DNA of 64,000 nucleotides from assembly GCA_965277535.1 (NCBI GenBank), contig OZ255825.1, forward strand, positions 62,001 to 126,000, in the 5' to 3' direction. The DNA comes from Ilyomonas sp965277535. GTDB taxonomy: Bacteria > Bacteroidota > Bacteroidia > Chitinophagales > Chitinophagaceae. Under the pieces are notes generated by a model. The model was given only the letters and a program-made list of their open reading frames with translations, did no database searches and was not told the origin of the DNA. Position numbers and translations under genes: made by a program. Shown here piece after piece: positions 33,914-42,196 of this stretch (position 1 is its first letter; each line of letters starts with the position of its first letter).

Positions 33914-34621
33914 ATGCAAAACACTCTGATAAAAGATAGTTTGAAGCCGCTTGATACGAGTTCGCTGGTTGATAAAGTAGAAGCGAACCTGGTTGGCCTT
34001 CTTCAGGAACGTAAACTGAAAGTTGGTGATGCGATTCCTAAAGAAATTGAATTGGCAGAAACGCTTGGCGTAAGCCGGACAGTGATACGCGAAGCTTTGC
34101 TGCGGTTACGCATGATGGGATTAATCGAATCGAAAAAGAAAAAAGGAGCCGTAATTACCAGCCCGGATTTGTTAGGCATCATGGGCAGAAGTATGAATCC
34201 GTATATTTTGGATGGACAAACATTGAAAGATATTTTTGAAATCAGGTTGGTGTTGGAAATCGGTATGGCGGATTTTCTTTTTCATCGCATTACCAAGAAC
34301 GATTTCAAAGAACTAAGAGAGATAGTAAGCAACGAACCTCCTTCTACCGAGCATCATTTATTTAATGTCGAACATGAAATTCGTTTTCATGGAAAACTGT
34401 ACGAAATAACCGGGAACGAAACCTTGAAAAAGTTTCAGAAAATGCTTCTGCCCGTGTTTGACTTCGTGCACCACAGCGGCTTGCTGAGAAAACAAGCGAG
34501 CTTAAAAACATTTGTCTCACACAAAGGATTGGTAGAAATACTGGAAAAAGGCAATCCCGAACAGTTTCGCAATGCCATGCGCAAACATCTTGAAAATCAT
34601 TTTTCAAGATTGTTTAGCTAA
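33914..34621 (+). CDS. FadR/GntR family transcriptional regulator (NanR-like)
   Basis: 235 residues. The N-terminal winged helix (GDAIPKEIELAETLGVSRTV, then REALLRLRMMGLIESKKKKG) is followed by an FCD ligand-binding domain (FEIRLVLEIGMADFLFHRI, then HEIRFHGKLYEITGN, with His/Asp metal-site residues). It is divergent from the sialic-acid operon, and a matching palindrome sits on the susC promoter, so it is probably the sialic-acid repressor. The ATG at 33914 is preferred over a TTG two codons earlier. Confidence 0.9.
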   Translation: MQNTLIKDSLKPLDTSSLVDKVEANLVGLLQERKLKVGDAIPKEIELAETLGVSRTVIREALLRLRMMGLIESKKKKGAVITSPDLLGIMGRSMNPYILDGQTLKDIFEIRLVLEIGMADFLFHRITKNDFKELREIVSNEPPSTEHHLFNVEHEIRFHGKLYEITGNETLKKFQKMLLPVFDFVHHSGLLRKQASLKTFVSHKGLVEILEKGNPEQFRNAMRKHLENHFSRLFS

Positions 34622-34731
34622 CGGGTTTATAATACTGATAAATGGCTTTTGTTTTTGCACATATTTCGGCGCAAATTCTCTTTGGAATTGTAATTGTTCC
34701 TTGAATGATAAAGTTGGAGAAGCGAATGAAA

Positions 34732-35106
34732 TTACATTTTCGAAACAAATAAGCCTCCAAACACAGCCAGTAATCCTAAGGCAAAACTACCTATAGAATA
34801 CAAAGCAAAGTTGAAATATTCAGCATCTTGCAGAAGCTTCATATTTTCAAACGCAAAAGAAGAGAATGTGGTAAATCCACCGCAAAAACCAGTGGTAAGA
34901 AATAGGCGCAATTCGGGCGTAAACCAGTTGTATTTATCCGACAATCCGTAAAAAATACCAATTAAAAAACAACCTAAAATATTCACTGCAAAAGTTCCGT
35001 AGGGAAAAGCGAATGGAAATTGTTTAGCAAAAAAGAGGGATACCAAATAGCGGCAAACGCTTCCTAACAATCCGCCAACGCCAATTAAAAGAATTGCTTT
35101 GCTCAT
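34732..35106 (-). CDS. crcB: fluoride efflux channel CrcB/Fluc
   Basis: 124 residues from the ATG at 35106, with four membrane segments. Family motifs are IGVGGLLGSVCRYLVS, GTFAVNILGCFLIG (conserved Asn), and TTGFCGGFTTFSSFAFE (the Phe box and central Thr). It exports fluoride as a dual-topology dimer. A longer frame from 35154 is possible but adds a polar stretch absent from the family. No fluoride riboswitch pattern is visible upstream. Confidence 0.93.
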   Translation of the reverse strand: MSKAILLIGVGGLLGSVCRYLVSLFFAKQFPFAFPYGTFAVNILGCFLIGIFYGLSDKYNWFTPELRLFLTTGFCGGFTTFSSFAFENMKLLQDAEYFNFALYSIGSFALGLLAVFGGLFVSKM

Positions 35107-35188
35107 TTTAAAAATTGAACTGAAAATTCGGGTAAAAATAAACTCCTGATTCATTGTTTACTCTATAGCTGTATTGTTTGTTTTTAGT

Positions 35189-35238
35189 GCAAAACAAAAA
35201 TGCCTGATACTTTGAAACATCAGGCATTTTTGTTTTGC
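35189..35238. terminator. long terminator-like hairpin between L,D-transpeptidase and crcB
   Basis: Perfect 20-base arms, 35189-35208 (starts GCAAAACAAAAATGCC) and 35219-35238, around a 10-base loop. T-rich and A-rich flanks make it usable on either strand; it would end the L,D-transpeptidase transcript only by read-through, since that gene points away from it. It is followed immediately by the 33-base palindrome. Confidence 0.65.
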
Positions 35239-35240
35239 AT

Positions 35241-35273
35241 AGACCTATAAGGTTTTTAAAACCTTATAGGTCT
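35241..35273. repeat. 33-base perfect palindrome, copy 2
   Basis: Identical to the copy at 21488-21520: arms AGACCTATAAGGTTT and AAACCTTATAGGTCT around TTA. It lies two bases after a 20-base-pair hairpin. Confidence 0.9.
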
Positions 35274-35311
35274 GCCTTACAGGCATTTATAGACAAAATC
35301 AGATTGCAAAA

Positions 35312-36112
35312 TCAATTGGTTGTAGCTCTCTCGGTAGCAGGTGGTACAATGGCCAACATAGGTAGTGTTGGCACGGGTTGCCAGTCGAATTGAGAGTTGA
35401 GAATAGATGAATGACGAGTGTAATACGCATCAGGACTGTAAATATAAAAACAACTTCCTTCTTTGATAGTGTTGATGATTTCTGCACATTCGCCGGCTGG
35501 CACTGCAGGACATCCAAAGCTACGACCCATCATAGTGCCGTTTTTGGCACGTTCTGCCGACACATAAATACTGCCATGCATTACCACATCGCGCATTCTT
35601 ACATGATCGTTAATACCACGTTCCTGACCATCAAAGCGCATACTGTAACCATTGTGTCCGTTGTAGGTTTCAGCAGTTACTAAAAAGCCTAATGAGCTTT
35701 TGTTACAACTGTTGGCATTGGAAAAGCTTTTTGGCAAATCGGTGCCGGAGTTACGTCCGTGAGCTATATACGTGTTGTAAGCAATTGCATTGTTTTTTAA
35801 ATCAATTACATACAATCGTTTGTTAGTGCTGGGCTGCGAGTAATCGCAGACGGTAAGAAAGTCTTTGTTAGCAAGTTTGTTTTCGCCCAATAAATACTGG
35901 TATCCTTTGTAGGCATTGAAAAATGCCTGCTTGCTTAAGCCTGCTTCTTCAAGATGAAGGGTGCTGTACAATGAATCAACCAAATGCGCGGCGGCCGGTG
36001 ATGCCGAATTGTTGGACAATAAAACGGGAAGTTTTTTAGGATCTGTACTGACATCGGTTTTTGGACTGAAAGCGCACAAAAAGAGACAGCTTACTAAGGC
36101 TATTCTTCGCAT
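35312..36112 (-). CDS. murein L,D-transpeptidase catalytic domain family protein (YkuD_2 type)
   Basis: 266 residues, exported (RRIALVSCLFLCAFSP at the N-terminus, possibly a lipoprotein). The central domain has YVIDLKNNAIAYNTYIAHGR, SSLGFLVTAETYNGHNGYSM, and the catalytic pair H and C in VVMHGSIYV and GRSFGCPAVP. Enzymes of this fold cross-link or modify peptidoglycan stem peptides through the Cys. The YkuD_2 branch is poorly studied, so the exact reaction is uncertain. Confidence 0.88.
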   Translation of the reverse strand: MRRIALVSCLFLCAFSPKTDVSTDPKKLPVLLSNNSASPAAAHLVDSLYSTLHLEEAGLSKQAFFNAYKGYQYLLGENKLANKDFLTVCDYSQPSTNKRLYVIDLKNNAIAYNTYIAHGRNSGTDLPKSFSNANSCNKSSLGFLVTAETYNGHNGYSMRFDGQERGINDHVRMRDVVMHGSIYVSAERAKNGTMMGRSFGCPAVPAGECAEIINTIKEGSCFYIYSPDAYYTRHSSILNSQFDWQPVPTLPMLAIVPPATERATTN

Positions 36113-36231
36113 TAATAAATGATTTTTGTTATTAAATTCTCGTGCGTAATAAATGCTTCAATTAGTTGATTTATTGTTGAGTTTGCGAATTTACGACGAT
36201 TAAATTAAGCTGAAAAGAAGTTGAAAAAGGA

Positions 36232-37269
36232 TTAACGTTTGCTTTGCTTGTTGTTAAACTCATTGTTATAAATCTGCGCTAACAACAAAAACAGAGAAAT
36301 AAGAATAGGTCCGAAAATAATACCGATGAATCCAAACAAATTGATGCCTAATATCACGCCCAGAATGGTGATCAGCGGATGAACATCGCCCAGCTTTTTC
36401 TGCAATTTAAAACGAGCCACATTATCCGACATCCCAACAATAAGAATGCCCCAAGCCAGCACAGCAAAGCCTTTCCAGGTAGGTCCTTGTGCAAAAAGGA
36501 GTATACTGAGCGGAACGTAGCCAACTGCAGAACCTACCACGGGCAACATAGACCCAAATGCAGTTATCGCGAACCAGAAAAAGGGATCAGGCGCGCCAAA
36601 TATAAAATAGCCAATCAAAGCCGAAATACCTTGCACTATGGCAATAAGCGGAACGCCAATGGCATTGTTCAGCACAAGCCCATGTAGCTCGGTGCCAAGC
36701 CAGATAACATTTTCATCGCGCAGCGGAATGATCTTAATCAGCCAGGCTTCCATTTCTTTACTTTGCGCAAGCATAAAGTAAAGCATAAAATAAAGCATTA
36801 ATAAAACTGTAAGTGTATTAAATGTGGCACCCAAAATATTGGGAATGGCAGTGGCAATCATACCACCGGCTTTATTGATATTGTCTTTTGATAAAATTTC
36901 AATGTCGTACTTCGATTGTATGTTATCAGCAAATTTATTAACAGCAGCCAACACTTCGTTAGAGCGGTGAACAATAGAAATAATTTTACCACCCACCATA
37001 TTACCAAAAAAATAAACCGGAATTAAAACAACCAATACCGACAATATGATGAGCAGGGTAGCGGCCAGGCCCCGCTTCATTTTATGTTTTGTGGTGAGGA
37101 CAATATTCCATTTTCTCAATATTACATAAAACGTAACCGCACCCAGAAATGCCGGCAGAAACATAGTAAGCTGGCTGATGAGCAAATAAGCCAATGCAAC
37201 AAGAAGTACAAAAAAAGAAATTTGCCGCAGGCGAAGCGTTGATGCAGAATCGTTATTGTCTTGACTCAT
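36232..37269 (-). CDS. AI-2E family transporter (TqsA/PerM-like permease)
   Basis: 345 residues with about eight membrane segments. Typical parts are LRQISFFVLLVALAYLLISQ at the start, the amphipathic middle region with NKFADNIQSKYDIEIL, and the C-terminal signature LITILGVILGINLFGFIGII. Members export signal molecules or exchange ions; the substrate cannot be read from sequence. It is transcribed alone, away from glnS. Confidence 0.9.
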   Translation of the reverse strand: MSQDNNDSASTLRLRQISFFVLLVALAYLLISQLTMFLPAFLGAVTFYVILRKWNIVLTTKHKMKRGLAATLLIILSVLVVLIPVYFFGNMVGGKIISIVHRSNEVLAAVNKFADNIQSKYDIEILSKDNINKAGGMIATAIPNILGATFNTLTVLLMLYFMLYFMLAQSKEMEAWLIKIIPLRDENVIWLGTELHGLVLNNAIGVPLIAIVQGISALIGYFIFGAPDPFFWFAITAFGSMLPVVGSAVGYVPLSILLFAQGPTWKGFAVLAWGILIVGMSDNVARFKLQKKLGDVHPLITILGVILGINLFGFIGIIFGPILISLFLLLAQIYNNEFNNKQSKR

Positions 37270-37378
37270 CCGTTAGGTGTTTTCAATTAGAAGGTAAATC
37301 GCAAAAATCAGCTTTTTGAGTATGTAACTTATATCTTTTCTGAAAAGCTATGTAATAATTCGCGCATTGCATTATCCT

Positions 37379-37386
37379 TATATTTG
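37379..37386 (+). promoter_or_regulatory. -7 promoter box of glnS
   Basis: TATATTTG, an exact TAnnTTTG match, 20 bases before the ATG at 37407. Confidence 0.55.
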
Positions 37387-37406
37387 TCGTCCACAATTTT
37401 AAGTGC

Positions 37407-39071
37407 ATGAGCGAAGAAAAAGTATTGAATTTTATTGAAGAAATAGTTGAAGAAGATTTGCAGGAAGGCAAGTACAAAACCATCCTGACGCGCTTTCCGC
37501 CCGAGCCGAATGGTTACCTGCACATCGGTCATGCAAAAAGCATTTGTTTGAATTTTGGATTGGCAAAAAAATACGGCAGCTCTACCAATCTGCGCTTCGA
37601 TGATACCAACCCAAGCACCGAAGAAACCGAGTATGTGGAAAGCATAAAAGCTGATGTAAAATGGCTGGGTTTTGATTGGACAAAAGAGTTGTATGCATCT
37701 GATTACTTTGAACGTTTATACAGCTTTGCAATTGACTTGATAAAGAAAGACTTAGCATATGTAGATGACAGCACAAGCGATGAAATTGCAGAAGCCAAAG
37801 GAACGCCTACACAGCCTGGAACACCAACACAATATCGCAAGCGAATGGTGGAAGAAAACCTGCAACTCTTTTCTGATATGCGTGCAGGAAAATATGGAGA
37901 TGGTGAAAAAGTGTTACGCGCTAAAATAGATTTGGCTTCGCCTAATATGCACATGCGCGACCCGATTATGTATCGTATTAAACATGCACATCATCACCGC
38001 ACAGGCGATGCCTGGTGCATTTATCCAATGTACGATTTTGCGCATGGCCAAAGCGACAGCATCGAGAACATTACACATTCCATCTGCACATTAGAGTTCA
38101 TTCCGCATCGCCCGTTGTACGATTGGTTTATTGAGAAATTAGACATCTTTCCATCGCATCAATATGAGTTTGCAAGGCTGAACGTTACGTATACAATTAT
38201 GAGCAAAAGAAAACTTTTGCAACTTGTAAATGATAAAATTGTAGAAGGATGGAACGACCCGCGAATGCCTACTATCAGTGGAATGCGCAGACGTGGTTTT
38301 ACGCCCGAAAGCATCCGTGATTTTTGCGATAAAATCGGCGTTGCCAAACGTGAAAATTTGATTGATTATAGCCTGCTTGAATTTTGTGTACGCGATCATT
38401 TGAATAAGATTGCTCAACGTAGAATGGTAGTGTTCAATCCGCTTAAAATCATCATTACCAATTATCCGGAGAACGAAGTGGAAATGATGCAAAGCGAGAA
38501 CAATCCCGAAGAAGAAACAATCACATACCGCGATGTTCCGTTCAGCAGAGAATTGTACATCGAGCGTGAAGATTTTATGGAAAATCCGCCCAAAAAATTT
38601 TTCCGTTTAGCGCCAGGTGCAATGGTTCGTTTGAAAAGCGCTTATGTAATTCAATGCAACGAAGTAATCAAAGATGAACAGGGCAACATTACTGCTTTGC
38701 ATTGCACTTATTTGCCCGAAAGCAAAAGCGGTGCAGAAGGCTCAAACATCAAAGTAAAAGGCACATTGCATTGGATAAGTGTGCCTCATGCCATCAATAC
38801 AGAAGTGCGGTTGTACGACCGTTTGTTTACCGAAGAAAATGTAGATGAAGCTCCTGGTGATTTTAAAGATTATATCAATCCGGCTTCATTGCAAGTTATC
38901 TCAAATGCTTATGCAGAACCTGTTTTAAAAGGCGCAAAGTTTGATGAACGTTATCAGTTCATTCGCACCGGATATTTTACTTTAGATGAAAGTACAAGTG
39001 AAGATAAAATGGTGTTTAACCGAACGGTTACATTAAAAGATACCTGGGCGAAAGAACAGAAAAAAGGGTAA
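37407..39071 (+). CDS. glnS: glutaminyl-tRNA synthetase
   Basis: 554 residues. It charges tRNA-Gln with glutamine in the cytoplasm. It is a class I synthetase with the HIGH motif in PPEPNGYLHIGHAKSICLNF, the substrate loop LRFDDTNPSTEETEYV, and the KMSKS equivalent YTIMSKRKLLQLV. The GlnRS-specific C-terminal beta-barrel domain follows (FFRLAPGAMVRLKSAYVI). Having glnS suggests direct charging rather than only the amidotransferase route. Confidence 0.96.
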   Translation: MSEEKVLNFIEEIVEEDLQEGKYKTILTRFPPEPNGYLHIGHAKSICLNFGLAKKYGSSTNLRFDDTNPSTEETEYVESIKADVKWLGFDWTKELYASDYFERLYSFAIDLIKKDLAYVDDSTSDEIAEAKGTPTQPGTPTQYRKRMVEENLQLFSDMRAGKYGDGEKVLRAKIDLASPNMHMRDPIMYRIKHAHHHRTGDAWCIYPMYDFAHGQSDSIENITHSICTLEFIPHRPLYDWFIEKLDIFPSHQYEFARLNVTYTIMSKRKLLQLVNDKIVEGWNDPRMPTISGMRRRGFTPESIRDFCDKIGVAKRENLIDYSLLEFCVRDHLNKIAQRRMVVFNPLKIIITNYPENEVEMMQSENNPEEETITYRDVPFSRELYIEREDFMENPPKKFFRLAPGAMVRLKSAYVIQCNEVIKDEQGNITALHCTYLPESKSGAEGSNIKVKGTLHWISVPHAINTEVRLYDRLFTEENVDEAPGDFKDYINPASLQVISNAYAEPVLKGAKFDERYQFIRTGYFTLDESTSEDKMVFNRTVTLKDTWAKEQKKG

Positions 39072-39164
39072 GTGCTTTTTAGCTGTGCCTTACAATCTTT
39101 TTACAAAAATTTGTGCAAAACCAAATATGAAGTGGCTTTCATGTATCATATGCATGAATACTTA

Positions 39165-40088
39165 TCATGCTTTCATGTTCTTAAAATGTGAGCGCATTTT
39201 TACCGGGTAATCTGCCAATGCAATTTCCGGTGCTGCAATTTCAGGGTGCCAAAGCTTTTCCCATTCAAAGCTGTAATAGCCGTTATAATTATTTCGGTAC
39301 AAAGCATCTATCCCATCAAACACTGGTGCAATGCCTTCGCCAAGCAAGGTATAAGTTTCTTTATTGTTTGTAATGCGAAGGTCTTTAATATGGGTATGAT
39401 GAATATACGGCTTTAGCTTTTGATACACCTGTGCCGGCGACTCTTTTGTTACCGACCACATGTTTACAATATCCCACACCAAACCAACTTTTGGATGCGC
39501 TGCCAGTTGCATAATATGTACAATGTCATCGCTCTTTACAACTTCGCCGTGCGTTTCCATGAGCACGGTTACAGCTCTATTCTTTGCGTACTCACCTAGT
39601 TCCTGCAAGCCTTTTGCAATCAGTTCCATCGTAGCATTCCTGTCTTGATCCGGTGGAAAATCATTGGGAAAAACACGTATGTAAGGGCAATGTAACTGCT
39701 GCGCCAAATCAATAAATGCTTTTGCTTCATCCATGTTCTTTTTGCGCTCGGCAGCATCGCTCAGGTGCATTGCTGCAGAAGCACCCAGGTCCACAAAATG
39801 AAGTCCTTTATCTTTTACCAATTGCATCGTATCATTGATTTTATCAGCATTGAATACCGGGCAACGGGGTAAATACATTTCCCGCTGAATGCCTCTTATT
39901 TCAATGCCATTGTAACCGTTGTTGACAGCAAAATTTACAATTGTATCAAAGCTCCAATCGGGACAACCCAACGTAGAAAAAGAAAGCAATGGCTGGTCCT
40001 TTTTAAAAGGAAAATGGTTTTTTACCAATGGAAACAACATCAGGCTGCTGGTGTTTTTTACAAAATTTCTTCGGGTGATTTTTTTCAT
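39165..40088 (-). CDS. sugar phosphate isomerase/epimerase family protein (Xylose_isom-like TIM barrel)
   Basis: 307 residues. The N-terminus KKITRRNFVKNTSSLMLF is a Tat-type signal with a twin arginine. The barrel has NGYNGIEIRGIQREMYLPRC, the metal-site Glu/His/Asp residues in VLMETHGEVV, VWDIVNMWSV, HHTHIKDLR, and the terminal YSFEWEKLWHPEI. The family isomerises or epimerises sugars, inositols or keto-sugars; the substrate is unknown. I chose the ATG at 40088 because it gives a proper signal; the frame extends upstream to 40160 without support. It is divergent from the cytochrome-containing lipoprotein gene. Confidence 0.88.
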   Translation of the reverse strand: MKKITRRNFVKNTSSLMLFPLVKNHFPFKKDQPLLSFSTLGCPDWSFDTIVNFAVNNGYNGIEIRGIQREMYLPRCPVFNADKINDTMQLVKDKGLHFVDLGASAAMHLSDAAERKKNMDEAKAFIDLAQQLHCPYIRVFPNDFPPDQDRNATMELIAKGLQELGEYAKNRAVTVLMETHGEVVKSDDIVHIMQLAAHPKVGLVWDIVNMWSVTKESPAQVYQKLKPYIHHTHIKDLRITNNKETYTLLGEGIAPVFDGIDALYRNNYNGYYSFEWEKLWHPEIAAPEIALADYPVKMRSHFKNMKA

Positions 40089-40242
40089 AATGAAGCAGAT
40101 GGAAGAAGAGGAAAGATACAATATCCGGCATGTATTGAATGCGCCTTTTTGGTTTTGCACAAATAATACGAATGTTCAAAAAACCAATAGCAAGAAACCG
40201 GATTCTTGTAGATTTGATTTTTATCTTCATTGTTTTGGTTTT

Positions 40243-41952
40243 ATGCAAAAAACAATCTTCATTATTGTAAGTCCAATCTTATTGTTTTCCCTTCTTTTAT
40301 CATGTAAAGAAAAGAATAACAATGAATCTATCTCTGATGATCCTGCGGTGATTGACAAAGGTGAAATTCTTTTCAATCAGCAATGCAGTGGCTGTCACAA
40401 TTTCAGGCAGGATGGCATCGGCCCGCAACTGGCTGGCATCACTCAAAAAGAATCGCTGCATTGGCTTACTTCATTTATAAAAAATCCGCAAGAGCTTATC
40501 AATTTAAAAGACAAAAAAGCCGTTGCATTATATACAAACCACAAAGTTGTAATGCCATCGTTTACTTCACTTACTGGCGATGAGTTAAGCCAGATTGTTG
40601 CATTTCTAAACACCCATAAAAATGCACAAAAACAGACATTCGATGAAAGCAATACTTTATCAAATCCCATCAAAGACACGATTGCTACTTCTTCATTGGT
40701 AGTGCAATTAAAAGAGATAAAGCAGATACCGCCCAGCGATACCAACAGGCAATTACTAACCCGCATTACCAAGCTCGATTATGATCCTGGTACCAAAGAT
40801 TTGTTCGTACTTGACTTGCGCGGCAAGTTGTACAAGATGCAAAGGGGCAAGCCCCAGTTGTATATGGACATAGCAAAGCCTCGGCCCCACTTTATCAATC
40901 AGCCTGGTTTAGCTACAGGTTTTGGTTCTTTTGCATTCGATCCTGAGTTTGTTAAAAATGGACTTTTATACACTACACATAGCGAAGCAGCGGGCACAGC
41001 AAAAACCGATTTTGGTTATGCCGATTCTATCAAAGTAACGCTGCAATGGGTGTTGACAGAGTGGAAAGCGGATGATCCAAAAGCACCGCATTTTTCAGGT
41101 AAAGGACGGGAACTGTTACGAATAAACATGGTGTCTGGCATTCACGGTGTGCAGGACATTCGCTTTCATCAGGAAGCAAAGCCCAATGATGAAGATTACA
41201 GGTTGTTGTACATCTGCGTTGGCGAAGGCGGCGCAGCAGAAAATGGCTATCCGTTTCTGGAGCATAGCACACAAAAAGTGTGGGGCACCATACTGCGCAT
41301 TAATCCTGCTGGCAACAACAGCAAAGGAGGCAAGTATGGTATTCCTGCAAGCAATCCTTTTGTCAATAACAGAGACAGCAATACTCTCAAAGAAATTTAT
41401 GCGTATGGCTTTCGCAATCCGCATCGCTTAACATGGACGAAAGATGAAAAATTGCTGGCAGGCAACGTTGGTCATGGCAACATTGAATCGCTATATTGGG
41501 TAACAAAAGGCGCTGATTGTGGCTGGCCCATTCGCGAAGGCAGTTTTGTAGTGAACCCTTACGGTGACCTCAACAAGGTGTATCCATTGCTACCGAATGA
41601 TTCTGTTTATCACATCACTTATCCTGTTGCAGAATACGATCACGACGAAGGCAAAGCCATTTCGGGTGGCTTTGAATATACAGGTGCCATTGCTGCTTTG
41701 AGGGGCAAATATTTATTTGGCGATATTCCTACCGGAAGATTGTTTTACGTGAATACAAAAGACATACAATCGGGCAAAAGAGCAACCATAAAAGAATGGA
41801 AAGTAATGCTGAATGGCACTATTAAAACACTGAAACAACTTTGCGGCAACAACAGAGTGGATTTGCATTTTGGTAAAGACGCCGCTGGTGAAATGTATAT
41901 CTTAACCAAGCCGGATGGGAAGATGTATAAGTTGGTTGGTGCAAGTGAGTGA
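40243..41952 (+). CDS. cytochrome c plus PQQ-type sugar dehydrogenase-like lipoprotein
   Basis: 569 residues. A lipoprotein signal ends at Cys of LLFSLLLSCKEKN. A mono-haem cytochrome c domain follows (about 38-125) with CSGCHNFRQDGIGPQLAG and a distal Met in VVMPSFTSLTGDE. Then comes a six-bladed propeller of the glucose/sorbosone dehydrogenase type, with GLATGFGSFAFDPEF, GGKYGIPASNPFV, YAYGFRNPHRLTW and EYDHDEGKAISGGFEYTG. The N-terminal haem may pass electrons from the dehydrogenase. PQQ use and the sugar are inferred. The frame is open upstream to 39919 but the ATG at 40243 begins the signal. Confidence 0.87.
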   Translation: MQKTIFIIVSPILLFSLLLSCKEKNNNESISDDPAVIDKGEILFNQQCSGCHNFRQDGIGPQLAGITQKESLHWLTSFIKNPQELINLKDKKAVALYTNHKVVMPSFTSLTGDELSQIVAFLNTHKNAQKQTFDESNTLSNPIKDTIATSSLVVQLKEIKQIPPSDTNRQLLTRITKLDYDPGTKDLFVLDLRGKLYKMQRGKPQLYMDIAKPRPHFINQPGLATGFGSFAFDPEFVKNGLLYTTHSEAAGTAKTDFGYADSIKVTLQWVLTEWKADDPKAPHFSGKGRELLRINMVSGIHGVQDIRFHQEAKPNDEDYRLLYICVGEGGAAENGYPFLEHSTQKVWGTILRINPAGNNSKGGKYGIPASNPFVNNRDSNTLKEIYAYGFRNPHRLTWTKDEKLLAGNVGHGNIESLYWVTKGADCGWPIREGSFVVNPYGDLNKVYPLLPNDSVYHITYPVAEYDHDEGKAISGGFEYTGAIAALRGKYLFGDIPTGRLFYVNTKDIQSGKRATIKEWKVMLNGTIKTLKQLCGNNRVDLHFGKDAAGEMYILTKPDGKMYKLVGASE

Positions 41953-42170
41953 TGCGATTTGTGATAGCTGGAAGCCACGCCAGGTAAGGCTTCCGTTACA
42001 TCAACATGAATAGTCATTTAAATAAAAGGTTCTATTGTTTTTATAATGGAATAAGAAATTATTGAAGCGAACGAACACAAACGGATTGTAAATTATGGGC
42101 AAAACAAAACTTGTTCAGCTTTCATACACTTGTTTTATTTGAAACTTTTTATACAACCTTCACGCTTTCT

Positions 42171-42178
42171 TACATTTG
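42171..42178 (+). promoter_or_regulatory. -7 promoter box of the GH2 gene
   Basis: TACATTTG, an exact TAnnTTTG match, 19 bases before the ATG at 42197. It rules out the in-frame TTG at 42176, which lies inside it. Confidence 0.6.
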
Positions 42179-42196
42179 AAACAACATATATCTGCC

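Noticed and set aside
35107..35240. Fluoride riboswitch upstream of crcB
   Set aside because: The expected conserved GGNGATGG-type core and pseudoknot partners were not found; only a short leader and a hairpin are visible.
39919..40242. 108-codon upstream extension of the cytochrome/sugar dehydrogenase-like gene
   Set aside because: It overlaps the divergent isomerase start and would bury the lipoprotein signal; the ATG at 40243 is sufficient.
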